Of a stretch of 64,000 nucleotides of DNA, positions 31,505 to 43,300 are shown piece after piece (position 1 is the stretch's first letter; the number at the start of each line of letters is the position of its first letter). Below the pieces are notes generated by a model that was not told the origin of the DNA, did not search any database, and saw only the letters and a program-made list of their open reading frames with translations. This DNA comes from Macrocystis pyrifera. Taxonomy: Eukaryota; Sar; Phaeophyceae; Laminariales; Laminariaceae. The position numbers were made by a program, and so were the translations under genes. The DNA lies in the NCBI GenBank assembly GCA_031763025.1, contig JASSKH010000019.1, positions 6,282,336 through 6,346,335 of the forward strand, given 5' to 3'.

Positions 31505-32214
31505 AATGGTCGATCCGTCTGACGAGCTTTCCGTAGTGAGTTCACCACAGATCATCCTTTAGCATGAAGCTAGTTATAGTTTGGATTTCGATGACGAACC
31601 AGAAGTCGCTGAAATGCACATATCTGTTGCTGGCGCAAAGAAGCTCATGTCGACACCAACAGCGACTATCGCTGCGTTGAACGCTTACTCGCTCCAACTA
31701 TCACAATTGAAGACTAAAAATACTCAATCCCTACACCCGACCGACGCTTGCTTGTAGCCCATTGAATTTTCATGTAATATATCCTCGCGATGAGGCCTTG
31801 TTTGAAGATTTTTGCTAACACCCGGCATATCCTCCTCCACACCACAGTCTTTTGGCGCGTGTAATGGACAGGTTGTAGTTACCCCTCCCGCTTCCACCCA
31901 CGGGCCTAATCGCTCCGTTCACGAATGATGGGTTGAATAACGCACAGTTTGATGATGCTGAATTTTTGTCAGATTTCCCTCATATAGAGCAAGCTGTTCA
32001 TTGGTCTTTGTTAAGCCCTGATGAGCTTGAAAATTACCTGTACCTCGTATGTATCGTGTCACAGGGAAACCCTGAACTCAGTGCCCCCGCCTCTCTCACC
32101 AAACTAGTGGAAGCTCACGAGCGTGACGTTTTAGAGAGCATATTTTGCACCGATGACTCATCTGACGCCTTCGCAAAGTACTACTTATTCTCTCTGCTTT
32201 TCTCTTCGCAATGA
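31505..32214 (+). pseudogene. Decayed coding remnant, unknown family
   Basis: Successive plus-strand stretches look like real protein but are not one frame. They include DFDDEPEVAEMHISVAGAKK and PTATIAALNAYSLQLSQLK. A last open frame (31,933-32,214) contains FDDAEFLSDFPHIEQAVHWS, SPDELENYLYL and HERDVLESIFCTDDSSDAFA before its stop. The region appears broken. I do not recognise the family; a host pseudogene or an element's structural gene would both fit. Confidence 0.4.
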
Positions 32215-32500
32215 GCGTATACTTTTGGACGCAGGTTTCCTGAGGGATGGAGTTTTTACGAAACATACGTAAACTCTGCCTGTCGTAATCGGACTTTTTT
32301 TTCAGATCTGCAAAGCCTTCAAAGCCACGAACTAAAGAAACAGCACCACTACATACCACATTCAGAGTAAGACTACAAACTAAGGGGAACAACAGGCACA
32401 CGGAACCTTAAAAACACCCTTGGTGAGGACAATTCGACCAAACTCGACCAGGGAAGAAAATGCTGAAATATACTCGCGAGGAAAATGCAAGGAACGTGGC

Positions 32501-33010
32501 GCGTTCTACGATAGAGGCAGAACATTTCCGCTGAAAAAAAATCTGAATGACGGAGCTCCATAAAAACCCGAAATATTGGGAATGCCAATCATGTTTCGCG
32601 AAATTTCTTTTTCGTGTACAGTCGGGCCATGGGATTATTCATCGAGGCGCAATTCGCCGGCGTCCCCGGTGGCTTGGTAGGTGGTCCGCGTGCCTATCAG
32701 GATCAATTTCGTGGGTTCACGTCTCACCGAGTGCATGCTCATAGCGACTTTTTCTTGCATAAAAAATTGATAAAAGCGGAAAGCGCGAAAGCGTGAGTTG
32801 GCTACATTCGATGAAAATCGACGAGCAGTGGGAATGCTGAACCCTATGCGCGACAAAAAGTAAAAGCACGTACCGGGGGGAGAAGGGATGACACCTGTGA
32901 CCATGGCTTGTCCAGAAGATCGTCGAGGGCAAAACCTCCTACGAGTGGGCTGTGAATCTCCTCAAATGCCTCAGAAAATTTTGGGTGAAGCTCTGTTGTA
33001 GACCGCCTTG
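32501..33010. mobile_element. MITE-1 copy M1c, interrupted by a SINE
   Basis: The left part (32,501-32,657) starts GCGTTCTACGATAGAGGCAG and follows M1a/M1b as far as GGGATTATTCATCGA. The right part resumes at 32,953 with CTCCTCAAATGCCTCAGAAA and GGGTGAAGCTC, and ends in a decayed TGTAGACCGCC near 33,006. SINE copy S2 lies between the two parts. Confidence 0.75.
32658..32952 (+). mobile_element. SINE-1 copy S2, inserted in MITE-1
   Basis: Head CGTCCCCGGTGGCTTGGTAG (A box TGGCTTGGTAGG), GGGTTCACGTCTCACCGAG (B-box region), then GCGGAAAGCGCGAAAGCG, CGACGAGCAGTGGGAATGCT, ACGTACCGGGGGGAGAAGG and CATGGCTTGTCCAGAAGATC. It ends without a long A tail where MITE-1 sequence resumes. Confidence 0.85.
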
Positions 33011-33054
33011 CGTACGGTATTCAGAATGACCAGGGATCAGAAGAGCCTACTACC

Positions 33055-33384
33055 GCGTCCCCGGTAGCTTGGTAGGTGGTCCGCGAGCCTGTCAAGATCA
33101 ATTTCGTGAGTTCGAGTCTCACCGAGTGCATGCTCATAGGGACTTTTTCTTGCATAAAAAATTGATAAGCGGAAAGCGCGAAAGCGTGAGTTGGCTACAT
33201 TCGATGAAAATCGACGAGCAGTGGGAATGCTGAACCCTATGCGCGATAAAAACTAAAGGCACGTACCGGGGGGGAGAAGGGACGACACCTGTGACCACGG
33301 CTTGTCCAGAAGATCGTCGAGGGTAAAACCTCGTACGAGTGGGCTGGGGAGTAAAAGTGATGATTAAAAAAAAAAAAAAAAAAA
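33055..33384 (+). mobile_element. SINE-1 copy S3, with A tail and target duplication
   Basis: Best-preserved copy. A box TAGCTTGGTAGG; B box AGTTCGAGTC set in a perfect GTGAG/CTCAC stem with a seven-base loop, like a tRNA T-arm. The body matches S2, and the 3' end is AGTGATGATT followed by about 20 A. ACTACC flanks both ends (33,049-33,054 and 33,385-33,390), a plausible short target duplication. Confidence 0.88.
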
Positions 33385-33385
33385 A

Positions 33386-33654
33386 CTACCCCGGATCTGG
33401 CTTACGACTCTGAGGGAGAGATGAAAAAAAGGAAGACGATGAATGGGATGGAAAAAACGAACAACAAAAAAGTGTATAAAAATTTGCAACAACTAGTTAA
33501 TCGAGGGCAAGTACCCACAACAGCTTCACCCGTACAATCTGGGTTGGGCCAGGGTACCAAGGGGAAGCAGGGTGCTTCAACGTTGACTTGTCGTGGCAAG
33601 CGCGTGTTAAATTTCTCAGATTCAACGTATAGCTGTGTCGTATCATCGAATCTC
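33386..33654 (+). other. Short open frame between SINE and LINE fragment
   Basis: A 78-codon frame (33,421-33,657) begins with a lysine-rich stretch (MKKRKTMNGMEKTNNKKVYK) and continues with GLGQGTKGKQGAST. No family is recognised. It could be a scrap of an older element between two insertions. Confidence 0.2.
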
Positions 33655-33739
33655 TAAACTATTGAAGATTCGGCACGGACACTGGGTGTGCTTGATGTCG
33701 ACGCGTATAGAGAACGGTTCAAGGTGAAGAACATACACG
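33655..33739 (+). mobile_element. LINE 3' end fragment
   Basis: TTGAAGATTCGGCACGGACA, CTGGGTGTGC, GATGTCGACGCGTATAGAG and AACGGTTCAAGGTGAAGAAC, then a short CA tail. It abuts the T-run of the next, inverted SINE. Confidence 0.75.
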
Positions 33740-34057
33740 TTTTTTTTTTTTTTTTAATCATCACTTTTACTTTCCGGCCTAACTCGTAGGAGGTTTTATC
33801 CTGCGTGATCTTCTGGACAAGCCGTGGTCACAGGTGTCGTCTCTTCTCTCCCCCGGTAGGTGCCTTTTTTTCGTCACGCACAGGGTTCAGCATTCCCTCG
33901 TCGATTTTCATCGAATGTAGCTAACTCACGCTCTCGCGCTTTCCGCTTGTCAATTTTTTCATGCAAGAAAGAGTCTCTACGAGCATGCACTCGGCGAGAC
34001 TTGAACCCACGCAATTGACCTTGATAGGCACGTGGGTCACCTACGAATCCACCGGGT
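33740..34057 (-). mobile_element. SINE-1 copy S4, inverted
   Basis: Starts with about 16 T and AATCATCACTTTTAC (inverse of the SINE tail), then GATCTTCTGGACAAGCCGTG, CTCGCGCTTTCCGCTTG and TCGGCGAGACTTGAACCCAC (B-box inverse), and ends CACCTACGAATCCACCGGG (A-box inverse). Confidence 0.85.
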
Positions 34058-34072
34058 ACACCGACCCATGTC

Positions 34073-34735
34073 CCCAGATGCGCATAAAGGTTGAACATAG
34101 CGAAATGGCAGTGAGCGGTGAAAGTGCTTGGATATTGCTAGAAAACAAAAGAACAGATAAGCCGCCGCAGTATAGCAATGGGACACACCGTACCCTGTAC
34201 AGGCGAGTGGTTGAGCAAATGAAAATCTACCTAAGGTTGAAAGCCAGTCGGAATAGCCTTATCCAATGTACCTATGTCTACGAATGTTCAGATGCATGTG
34301 CCCAGATGCGCATAATGGTCAAACGTAGTGAAACGGCAGTGAACGGTGAAAGGGCTTGGAAGAAAACGAAACAACAGAAGAGCCGCCGCAGCATACCAAT
34401 GGGACACAAATGGACACACAGCACCCTGTACAGGCGAGTGGTTGAGCAAATGAAAATCTAGCTAAAGGTTGAAAGCCAGTCAGAATAGCCTTATCCAGTG
34501 TACCTATGGCTACGAATGTTCAGATGCATGTGCCCAGATGCGCATAATGGTCAAACGTAGTGAAACGGCAGTGAACGGTGAAAGTGCTTGGAAGAAAACG
34601 AAAGAACAGAAGAGCCGCCGCAGCATACCAATGGGACAATGGGACACACAGCACCCTGTACAGGCGACCGATCAAGCGAAATACTAATCTAGCAACAGTT
34701 GAAAGCCAGCCAACGGCCTGCTTCAGTGTATCTGT
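34073..34735. repeat. Three-unit 230-bp tandem array
   Basis: Units start CCCAGATGCGCATAA at 34,073, 34,301 and 34,533. Each carries GTGAACGGTGAAAG, AACAGAAGAGCCGCCGCAGC (with changes in unit 1), AATGGGACACA, CACCCTGTACAGGCGA and GAAAGCCAGTC. Units 2 and 3 are the most alike. The array starts within 20 bp of the inverted SINE head. Confidence 0.92.
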
Positions 34736-35219
34736 GTCTTTTTGCTTTAAAACCAGTACGATATCCATGCGGCCACGCTCGTGGGGTGCGTTTTTGTACT
34801 TGATTTGGGCTTCACCTGTTGAGTCAAAACGGACTACAACTGTATGCAGTAGTCCGCAGTACCTTATTTGTAGATGGTTTTGGTTCATGCCCAATTAATT
34901 CATTTTCTGAGTCACGTACTGAGCCATTTGCTGGCCTGCTGGAGTTGCCTAGACGCATTACTTCAGTGAAAAGGAGGGTGGTCGCTCACCGTGGCACCAT
35001 GCCAATGCAATGCGTTGTCTTGAAGAACGCCGCTTCCTCGTGCAACGCTCCAGTGGAGACTACCCTTTAGGCCACTCACTGAGCGAAAGTTCAGGGATTA
35101 TAAAACGATTTGAACCATCGCCCCCAGGTACCGGGAACTACATGAAGTAATGAAAGTTTGAATATAACACATCCTTATCATACGGGCATGCCTCAAACGG
35201 TTCATCCCAGAGTTGTATG
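34736..35219. other. Unannotated stretch
   Basis: No supported gene. The second half may be diverged upstream LINE sequence leading into L2, but I cannot place RT motifs in it. Confidence 0.3.
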
Positions 35220-36392
35220 AGTTGTAACATTGGACAACTGCCCCGTTTCGCCTGAGAGTTCGAATGACGACGTCCGAGGACGCTGCTGTAAGGGTGTGAC
35301 GTGGACCCTCGAAGCGGAACACGTTCTTCCCAGGCTTCGAAGGACTCGCCATCAAATCCTCTTGCGAGTCATCGGCTTCCAATGCCGCCACTGCGCTGAC
35401 CACTCCACCTTCTCGTACGCAAAGGCTTTCAAAATAAAGGGTTGCGAGAGCATCGAAACGAACATCCGCAAACGACAGATCTTTTTCGCGGGGACCGTGG
35501 CACGGCAAAGCAGTGAGCGATTACGCAGTCGGATACTGTTCGAGACGATAGCTGGCGGGGAGAACCCGAGACCTGGCGGGCAGTTTAAGACCTCAAGGAG
35601 TTCCGAGCCACCGACTTCAGGGAGTTCCGAGCCACCGACAGTTAACCGAAGGTTGAACAGGACACTCCCCCTTGGTGTTTGGAGTTGAGGCCGCGCGGTG
35701 GTCCACTGCAGCATACAACAAGGCCAGGAAGCGGTACCAACGGGTCCTTGAAGCAGCCGAACAATTCATGGTTTGGTGGCATCGAGGATGAGGCACAGCC
35801 GAGTAGACAACGACGGGAGTGAGGCACAGCTGAGAAGACAGCGCCGGGAGTCCGCCATAAGTGAGGCCCAAGAGAATGGGGTGAAGGGGGGTCTTAGAAG
35901 GACTTGAAGGAACCCAACCGAGGGAATGCGGGGACGGAGGGCAACAGGAGGAGTAGAATGGAAACCGTGGTGGACGAAAATGGGAAGGATATGACAGACA
36001 GGGCAGCAAGACACCAGACCGAGTAGTAAATTGAACGTGTCTATGCCACTCGTGCCGCCAACTGGTGCGGCTGGTTCGGACGTGGTCTTCCTGCGTATTC
36101 TTTATTTTGGGCGCTCACATCCCCTGCGGGGAGGCACGACAGTTTTCTTTTTCTCTTCTTCCTCCTTTACGTAAATCGTTCGATTTGTTGTCTTTTGTTT
36201 TTTATTGTCTTTCTTCGTCATCTTTTTTTTTCTCTCATACAATATGGATGTCATCTCTGTCATGTCCAGTATCTGATGTCATGGCATTGCATTGTGTACT
36301 GGTGTTGTGCTTATTCATACGTGGCAACGTAGCATCTCTGTGGCGTAGTAATGTGACCGCATAACTTGAATCTCTCTAGGATTGAAGAATCT
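35220..36392 (+). mobile_element. LINE retrotransposon remnant L2
   Basis: Carries the C-terminal part of the LINE protein, best seen as LLRVIGFQCRHCADHSTFSY, SYAKAFKIKGCESIETNIRK and RKRQIFFAGTVARQ (35,285-35,510). It then follows L1 through GAGGATGAGGCACAGC, the AACAGGAGGAGTAGAA block, GACAGGGCAGCAAGACACCA and the UTR. It stops at GGATTGAAGAATC, short of the GTCGAC 3' end. The coding part is interrupted by frameshifts and stops, and RT palm motifs are absent. Confidence 0.8.
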
Positions 36393-37648
36393 GCTTTTAC
36401 CTCTGACCTGCTGCTTCGGTGACGAGCGATGGTGCGAGGGTTGTCTGGTCTGGTGTTTGTAGACTAGTGTATGTAGAAGCACCGACACAAAAACACCGTC
36501 TCCGCCTTGTTTGGTGAATTGGTGATTGCCGCGTATTTTATTTGTACAATAGTATAGGTTTTAAAGTTCTCAAGATATCTAACAGCAGTAAATTGTTCGG
36601 CACGTTGCGCTATTCGCTAATCGAGGCTCTTCGCTTTAGCTCTTTGCTTGGCTGAATAATGCTATTACCGCGCAAGCAGGTTTGTCTGTAGTCGATTGCA
36701 ATTCCTCAAACCGGTTGTCACCAGACCATTGCAACCAGGAGGAGTCGCAGTGAACCCCACTTAGCTCCTCGTGATGTACCGGTGTCTGGTGCATAATATC
36801 TGGCAAGCTCAACGCCCGCCCCGCGCTAGCTGGAAGATAATGCGTTCTCATTGGGAGCGTGCTCGTGAGAGGTTCACTTGGTGGTTCCGATATACCAATA
36901 AGGTGTTACTGTCTCACGCGATCCTTGTTGGCCTTGGGGCATACTCATGCAGGCAGTCAAAATGCTAGTGTTGTCGTGTTGATTCGAGCTGCATGTGGTG
37001 AGGTCGAGTTCCACGGCAAGCGTTTCGCAAGTCACTCCTGCTACTGTAGTGCCGTTGTAAATACCGTAGTCCCTTCGATGTCGGAAAAGGTGTCCCGATC
37101 CACAAGAAACAAAGTCTCGGCACGTATCGTTCTCTAAGTTGCGAGGTGTCACTACACGTCATGGAATCGCCCCGAGCTATGCCTTGTAAGGGTGGTGCCT
37201 TATTGTCTGTACTCCTCACGCGAAGAAGCTAAGTATCCCCCACCCGATATATCGATGTCGAAACCATTTGCTCGCGCAACCCGGCCAACATTTCTATGCG
37301 CCACTATAAGCTACTATAAGCTACTACTGTATGCGCTACTATGCGCTACGAACAGTCGTGAAACAAATATACTGGTAAAGGTATTATACAAAATGGTCTA
37401 CTAATATTAGCTCCTCACTTGAGAAGCTGTCAGATTTTGTTTATAGCCAAAGTGTGCACCTCCTACATTGGGGGCGAGCCCCCCCTTGAATCACCGTGAA
37501 CGTCAATTGGAGTAGTTTACTATTGTCATGAGGCGCGCGAGCACGAAGCGCGAGCGTTATTTTCTTGGTCTTCCAAGGGTAGAAAAGCCTCTTCATATTA
37601 ATGAGTCGTACACGAAGGTGGGGTACCTGGCTTTGAATTTCTCTTTTT
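36393..37648. other. Unannotated stretch
   Basis: No supported gene. GCTCCTCACTTGAGAAGC at about 37,411 is a lone relative of the palindrome inside MITE-1. CTACTATAAGCTACTA-type short repeats lie at 37,300-37,350. Confidence 0.35.
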
Positions 37649-38394
37649 GTGTGTCGTTGTGATTCAACATGTTTTCCGGCTATGTGTGACCACCGCGCTC
37701 AACGCACACGGGACCAACGCCAGTCTGGGTGGACTTTGTGCACACACACAATAATGAAACCTTCTCGTGCTGGTGCGGCTGCAAGTCGTGCAGAGTGGGT
37801 TGAGCTAGGTGCGCGGCAATGTGTGACTGTGCCTGTCCACAGGAACGTTCGTGCCGTGTCCCAAGACATGCTGCAGGTGATTGTTGTTGTCAGGCCGATC
37901 CTCCTGCTATCTACGTCCGTAAACAATTCACTCTCATCCGACGATGTTTTACCGTTCGACAATTTCTGGCTGTTTACGGTGCGCGCTTCGAGCTCAAAGT
38001 CTCTGACGGCTCCTGCGGAGGGCGGATTATAGTTCTTCACCTTGTGGGTAGGAGCAGGGTACAAAATGATATCACATCCGCGTGGAATCAGGTCCGGATG
38101 GAGTATAGGAGTGGACAGGAGCTCCTGCCGACGCCGATGAAAGTTTTCTTGAAGATAGGAGCCAAACACAAGTTTTGCAATTCAAGTGGAAGTTGTGGAA
38201 GTTTTAACGAAGTTTTGGAAGTTAAATGGAGGTGCTTGAAAGTAGGTAGCAGTAGTTTGAAGAATGTACACATGGATGGAAGCAGGTGGAACTATATCAA
38301 GGGCTATGGAAGCTTAGCGGAAGCCGGACGAAGCTTCCACCGGGCATGGAATTTTCCATCTTCTTCCAATGTACTTCTAACTACTTCCGTTTGA
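37649..38394 (+). other. Overlapping open frames, unknown
   Basis: Three overlapping frames are open: plus 37,649-38,032, plus 37,819-38,394 (191 codons) and minus 37,699-38,169. Protein-like stretches include MKPSRAGAAASRAEWVELGA on the plus strand and FELEARTVNSQKLSNGKTSS on the minus strand. They cannot all be real, and I recognise none. The end of the long plus frame is translated GGAAGT repeat. Confidence 0.2.
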
Positions 38395-38500
38395 CTTCTT
38401 TTCGCCTTCCGAGACTTCCCTTTCTCTAAAACTTGCATTCCACTTTGGAAGTTTTGGAAGTCAAATGGAAGTCTAGTGGAAGCTGCTACACATTTACCTA
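38150..38500. repeat. GGAAGT-word array with an inverted arm
   Basis: GTGGAAGTTGTGGAAGTTTT, GTTTTGGAAGTTAAATGGAG and later GTTTTGGAAGTCAAATGGAA on the plus strand flank a stretch with ACTTCC/CTTCC words (38,345-38,440). The halves could fold back on each other. Confidence 0.65.
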
Positions 38501-38729
38501 ATATTGAGGTACTCTGGCCGAGCAGCATGGCATGCTTCTCCAATGGCGGCTTGGCCTACAGCATATGCAGCAAGCAGCTGGTACGATGCACATGAATGAC
38601 GCCACCCGGAGGGCGAGGCACTAGCGGGCCCGCCCCTTCACCTATCTCGCGCTTCTGCTGATACGACTGCTGCTGCAGAAGCCGTCTGTTTGATCACCTC
38701 AACGTATAATAGATGTATACGTGTGTAGA

Positions 38730-38900
38730 CGGATATCAAGGACGGTTAAATGTGAAAAACATACGCATCTGCAAACACACCCAGCTAACATACGCAACAA
38801 ACACCCACATCCTCCACGTACACGTATTCGCTTTTGGTCAATTCCTCGACACCTGTCGCCGGGTAGAAATAACGGTTTAATGTGAAGAACACACACACTT
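38730..38900 (+). mobile_element. One or two LINE 3' end scraps
   Basis: AAGGACGGTTAAATGTGAAA (about 38,740) and CGGGTAGAAATAACGGTTTA plus ATGTGAAGAACACACACAC (38,860-38,897) both match the last 35 bp of the LINE. Confidence 0.6.
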
Positions 38901-40280
38901 TTACCGCACAGGCAGGTAGCTTTTGGGCTTTTAGGCTCTAATTCTTAGACGAAAGTTTGTGCAATGCTGCGTTTCAGCTTGAGGCTGATTGGATAAAAAT
39001 ATTAGTTTTCGTTTGCGATCACCACGGACACAGACACAAAAGCAGCCCAGAAACGGACCTCACGCCCAAAATTATTGTGTTTCCGCAAATATGTGGTCGA
39101 AAGCGTTCCGGAAAATCTAGTAATATTGACTTTTTTAGCACCCTTTACCGTTCGTTGTCGAGAAAACGGGCGCAGGGAAAACGATGGCACCCCTGGCCAG
39201 CTGTGCAAACTCCACGAGGTCAACGCTCATTACTGCGGTAGACGTGACTCAGATATGCATGCTAGCCCTCCGGCTGTGGGATATGTCGAGAAATGGCTCG
39301 CCTGAAAAAAGTGTTGTGAAGTACCCTGGTACCCTCTGTATCACAGCACGTTGACCCTTTCAGGACCGAAGTTGAGTTTTGGGGACAAACTATGTGCGTG
39401 AAGTTTTGATTGGTTTGCCCGAAAATTGGACCGGCTGCAGTCCTAAAGGTGCTGATCCATGTGGGGCTCAGAGATAACAACCAATTTGCAAAGCAAGTGC
39501 CAGGTATTGGTATAGCTTTGGTAGGGACTAAAACGAAAGTTCCAGGTATTGGTATATTGGCATAACTCACCACAGTAGGTATCTACCACCAGCGTAAGCG
39601 CCCAACGTAACGGGTGGTAGCCCAGCAGTACGAGTTCTTGCATTATACCTGTGACCCGTACGATACCAATCTGGAGCGGAGATTTTTTTCATTTTTACGT
39701 ATTCGTGTTCATTTATCGTTGATTTTTCTTGGGGCAGCTGAGACGGGTGCGGCTCCACCACAAGCTGTTTGTTTGTGTTTTCTTCCTGTCTTTTCCATAT
39801 TTTCCACAATAGTTTTTTCTGTATTTATTTTTTGCTTTCAGTCGGTGTCCATCGTATTTATTAGTACTTTTCACTGTATAATGCTTCTGTACACTACGTG
39901 GTACCAGGTAGAAGACGAGGAAGGGTAAGACGAAGGTGTCACAGCACCTGGTCATAACCTACCGTGTAAACCCAACCCAAAAAATACGGCTGTTGCTACT
40001 CTTACATTTAAGTCAGTAAGTAAGTATTGGTTTTTGTTCCCATGCGGTTTCTGGATACCTGTTCTGTATACTAGTGTTGTAGTGCTGCTGCCGTCTCCAT
40101 CAATAAGCTTCTGCTGCTATTATCAGTAGTTTCGTTTCAGACTGCACACAGCCGAATAAATCGTTTATCGTTCATGTGTTTTCGTCCCATTGTTTGGTTG
40201 TCAGTCGTCATGGCACTGCTGCTGTTTCTACTTTCCGGAGATAACTCGTCGGAGATTTATTTCACCCTAAACACTACCAT
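38901..40280. other. Unannotated stretch
   Basis: No supported gene. CCAGGTATTGGTATA occurs twice (about 39,498 and 39,541). A plus-strand frame (39,614-39,928) encodes a phenylalanine-rich hydrophobic segment with no family motif. Confidence 0.35.
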
Positions 40281-40284
40281 GGTA

Positions 40285-40340
40285 AAAGCGAAACGACCTT
40301 CTGGACAAGGTGTGGTCACAGGTCACAGGCGTCGCTTGTA
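40285..40340 (-). mobile_element. SINE-1 scrap
   Basis: ACCTTCTGGACAAGGTGTGG and TCACAGG inversely match CCTGTGACCACGGCTTGTCC and AGAAGATC of SINE-1. Nothing else of the element remains. Confidence 0.45.
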
Positions 40341-40345
40341 TTTCG

Positions 40346-43300
40346 TTGAAATTGCAGTTAGTTGTTGTTTTTTCGCCGTACGGCGCGCGGGATGTTCTGA
40401 TACGGCAGCGGACAAACATCGACGGAAACAAACTTTTTTACTCCTTTTGTATTGGATTTTCCGCCGTGAGGGAGAGCCAGGACAAGAAAAGCACTAAGTA
40501 GTTCGTGTTCATAAATGCATCTATTAATATGTGCCATGCTACTATTGTTATTACTACTTCAATAACGTCTTTTCGCTTTTCGTCAAAACTAAAATACATC
40601 CACGAGGAGTAATACAACTGAACTGCTGCAGTAGTACGTGGGGTATAGCTCAACAATTAATTTGAAATCACTCATCCACCCCTACCACTACTATATACAC
40701 AGCTTAGTTTCCACCTCCACATCGTTTCCCTCTCATCGCCAAAACTATTTAGTCTACGCCACTCCCACTGTTCGTAGCTCAATCAAGTTGTAAAGTGACT
40801 ATCGCCTCCCGCACTGTCAAAAAAAGACTCCATACTAAACATATGTCTGTAAAACAGCATCAACTCGTTAATATATTATCGTCTCCCTCTTTCGTCGAAA
40901 CGAATTGATGCATAATACTATTGTAAATACGAAAGCACCTCAACTTAAGTAATGTGTTAATTAATTTCATCCACATCCCTACCCTCACGCAATTAGATTC
41001 CACTTACAAGGCACCCGATATTATATTTGCGCCCCGCATGAAAATACCACCTCATACTTTGTGCACTTCCAGTTAGTAGTGGTGCTGCTCGGATCGAGCG
41101 ATTGCCCCGTCTTCGCGCCATACTACCGTTCAACAATTTTGATGTGAGGAGTTTCACGGCAACCGGTAGTTAGTGTGGTACTACTGTTGCTGCTGTATAT
41201 ACAGTTGATTGTACAAGGATTGTGCGCGGTCTTGCATTTTGTTTTCGTAGTGACATTGTTGAGGTCGATCGCCCCCGTCGCGTGGTGGTGAACCTCGAAT
41301 ACATCGGTCGATAATAGCGTGGGTGTCGAGGGTTCGAGCTGATGTCATAGGTTTGACACTGCTGCTGCGTTGAATGCAAGGATTCGATTCTCCGTGGTAT
41401 GGGGTCTATATTTAACGGAATACACCAACGACCGAGGGCGCCTACTCTGTAGTCTGGGCTACGTCTAATACAGTAGTAGGGAGAGGGCAGGAGATAGTAT
41501 GGCGAATACTAAAAGCGGACAGTTCGTATAATGGCATTTTGTTTGTATATACATACCAGCGAGCTTAATTGCCGACGTCAACAGGGGCGCACGAAGAAAA
41601 CTCTATCAGGAAAACGACAGCAGTACGAGAGTAATGGTAGAAATGTCGTAAAATTGAAACAAACCAAGGGGGTTTGATTTCTGGGTGAAATCACGTACTT
41701 TTCAGAGTTTGGTTTTTTACTTGGTTTTACTTCACCCCTGACGTGACGGCCTTTGTATTGCAAGTGGATTGTTTTTGTTTTTGTATTGTGAAGTACTACC
41801 TTCTTAACACCAGCTTGACTCGCTCTAACAATGCTATGGCACCTCCCTTCTCTCCCCGCTTGGTTTCGTTTTTCGCCTTCCATTTCACAGGTTATTGAGA
41901 ACACGACAAACACAAGATGACACCCTCGGCTATCCGGACAACGGAGAAGGTGGTCTTGTGTTGTCTGCTCCTGCCAAGCTTCCTAGGACTAGTGGCCGCC
42001 TCACAGAAGGTATAGGCCCTTTAATTTTGCTTATGGACAATTCTTCCGGCATCCTAGGTCAAGCTCGGGCAATTTTATTTCAACAGTTGGTGATAAACCA
42101 GTACTCTACAGCAGCAGTAGTATTTGTTGTATTGTATGTTTTGTGGTAGTAATGGTGTACTTGAAATATATTGCAGTAGCTACGTAGTGTGCGGGGGGAG
42201 TGACGGGGAACGGACGGCTTGTAAGGGCAGACAAGAGCAGTTGTTGTCCGCGATACCAGGCTATTTGTACTAGGTACCGGCATGCATTTTCGATTGTCGG
42301 AGGCTTAAATCCAGCCGTTCACTCGGGCTTCCGTTGTGTGAATGCACCGATGGTCTCGCTGTCGTTGTTGTCGCCGATATACACTGCTGCAATTATCTAC
42401 AATGTAGATATCGTTGTTCATATCCCTCTAGCAACTTCTGTGACACCAAATCAACGGATTGTTGTTACCCTCAAGCGAATTGCTTGTGATTACTCTAGAT
42501 ATTGTTGTCTAGGCTATTCGTATTCTTGTTATTGCCCTGAAGTCATTTGAGTTTGTCGGGCATGCGCTTCGTACGTAGATACACTCTGTAGATACATGCG
42601 TATTCAGTGCTCGCACGTGCGGCGTGTTTTAAGCGAACCCTCGCGCGTGTCATATCGTCCGTCGCTGCTTGTTGTCGACCGAAATGACCTTTAACATCTC
42701 CTGCGTTCTATAAACCAACCGGGAAACTGGATGGAATATCATGACCCTGGACGGCAGCAGCGTGGACTCAAGACCATTGACAAGGAAGGTACGCTGACGA
42801 TACGATCGGGTGTTATTAATAGTGTGCCCGTTCATTTCGACGATTATGTATCAAGGCATCTTGGTGCCGGAGTGTGTGCCTATGAGCTCCAATCAATCCA
42901 ATTTTTTCGCTTCACTTTTCTGTGCATATTTCAAGAGCTGCAAACAACGGTTCGGGAGACAAGCTCATGGAATTACCGTACTGCTGTAGTATTGATCCTC
43001 TTTGCAGCAGGGAAGGTGAGAGCTTCGGGTGTATGCCTGTATAACAAGTCAACAACTGGCACTGTACAATTTAAATGACGCTGTTTACTTTCAACGCTTT
43101 ACTCCATTGGGACTACGTTGTTTCGCCTGCCCTCCCGCTCGCAGATGAACCTTCCCTGCCTGAGTGGACGTACCGTCGCGCTTCCAACGGTGGAGTTCAG
43201 CCGTACAGCCCCAGGTACACCCTACAGGCTCCGGCGAAATTATGTACTTTGCGGACTGTACACGCACTCATTGTAGTGAGCCCCTAACTTCTGTAATTTC

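Noticed and set aside
37649-38169. Two opposing genes at 37.7-38.2 kb
   Set aside because: Overlapping frames on both strands cannot both be coding, and neither has a recognisable motif. Listed only as open frames.
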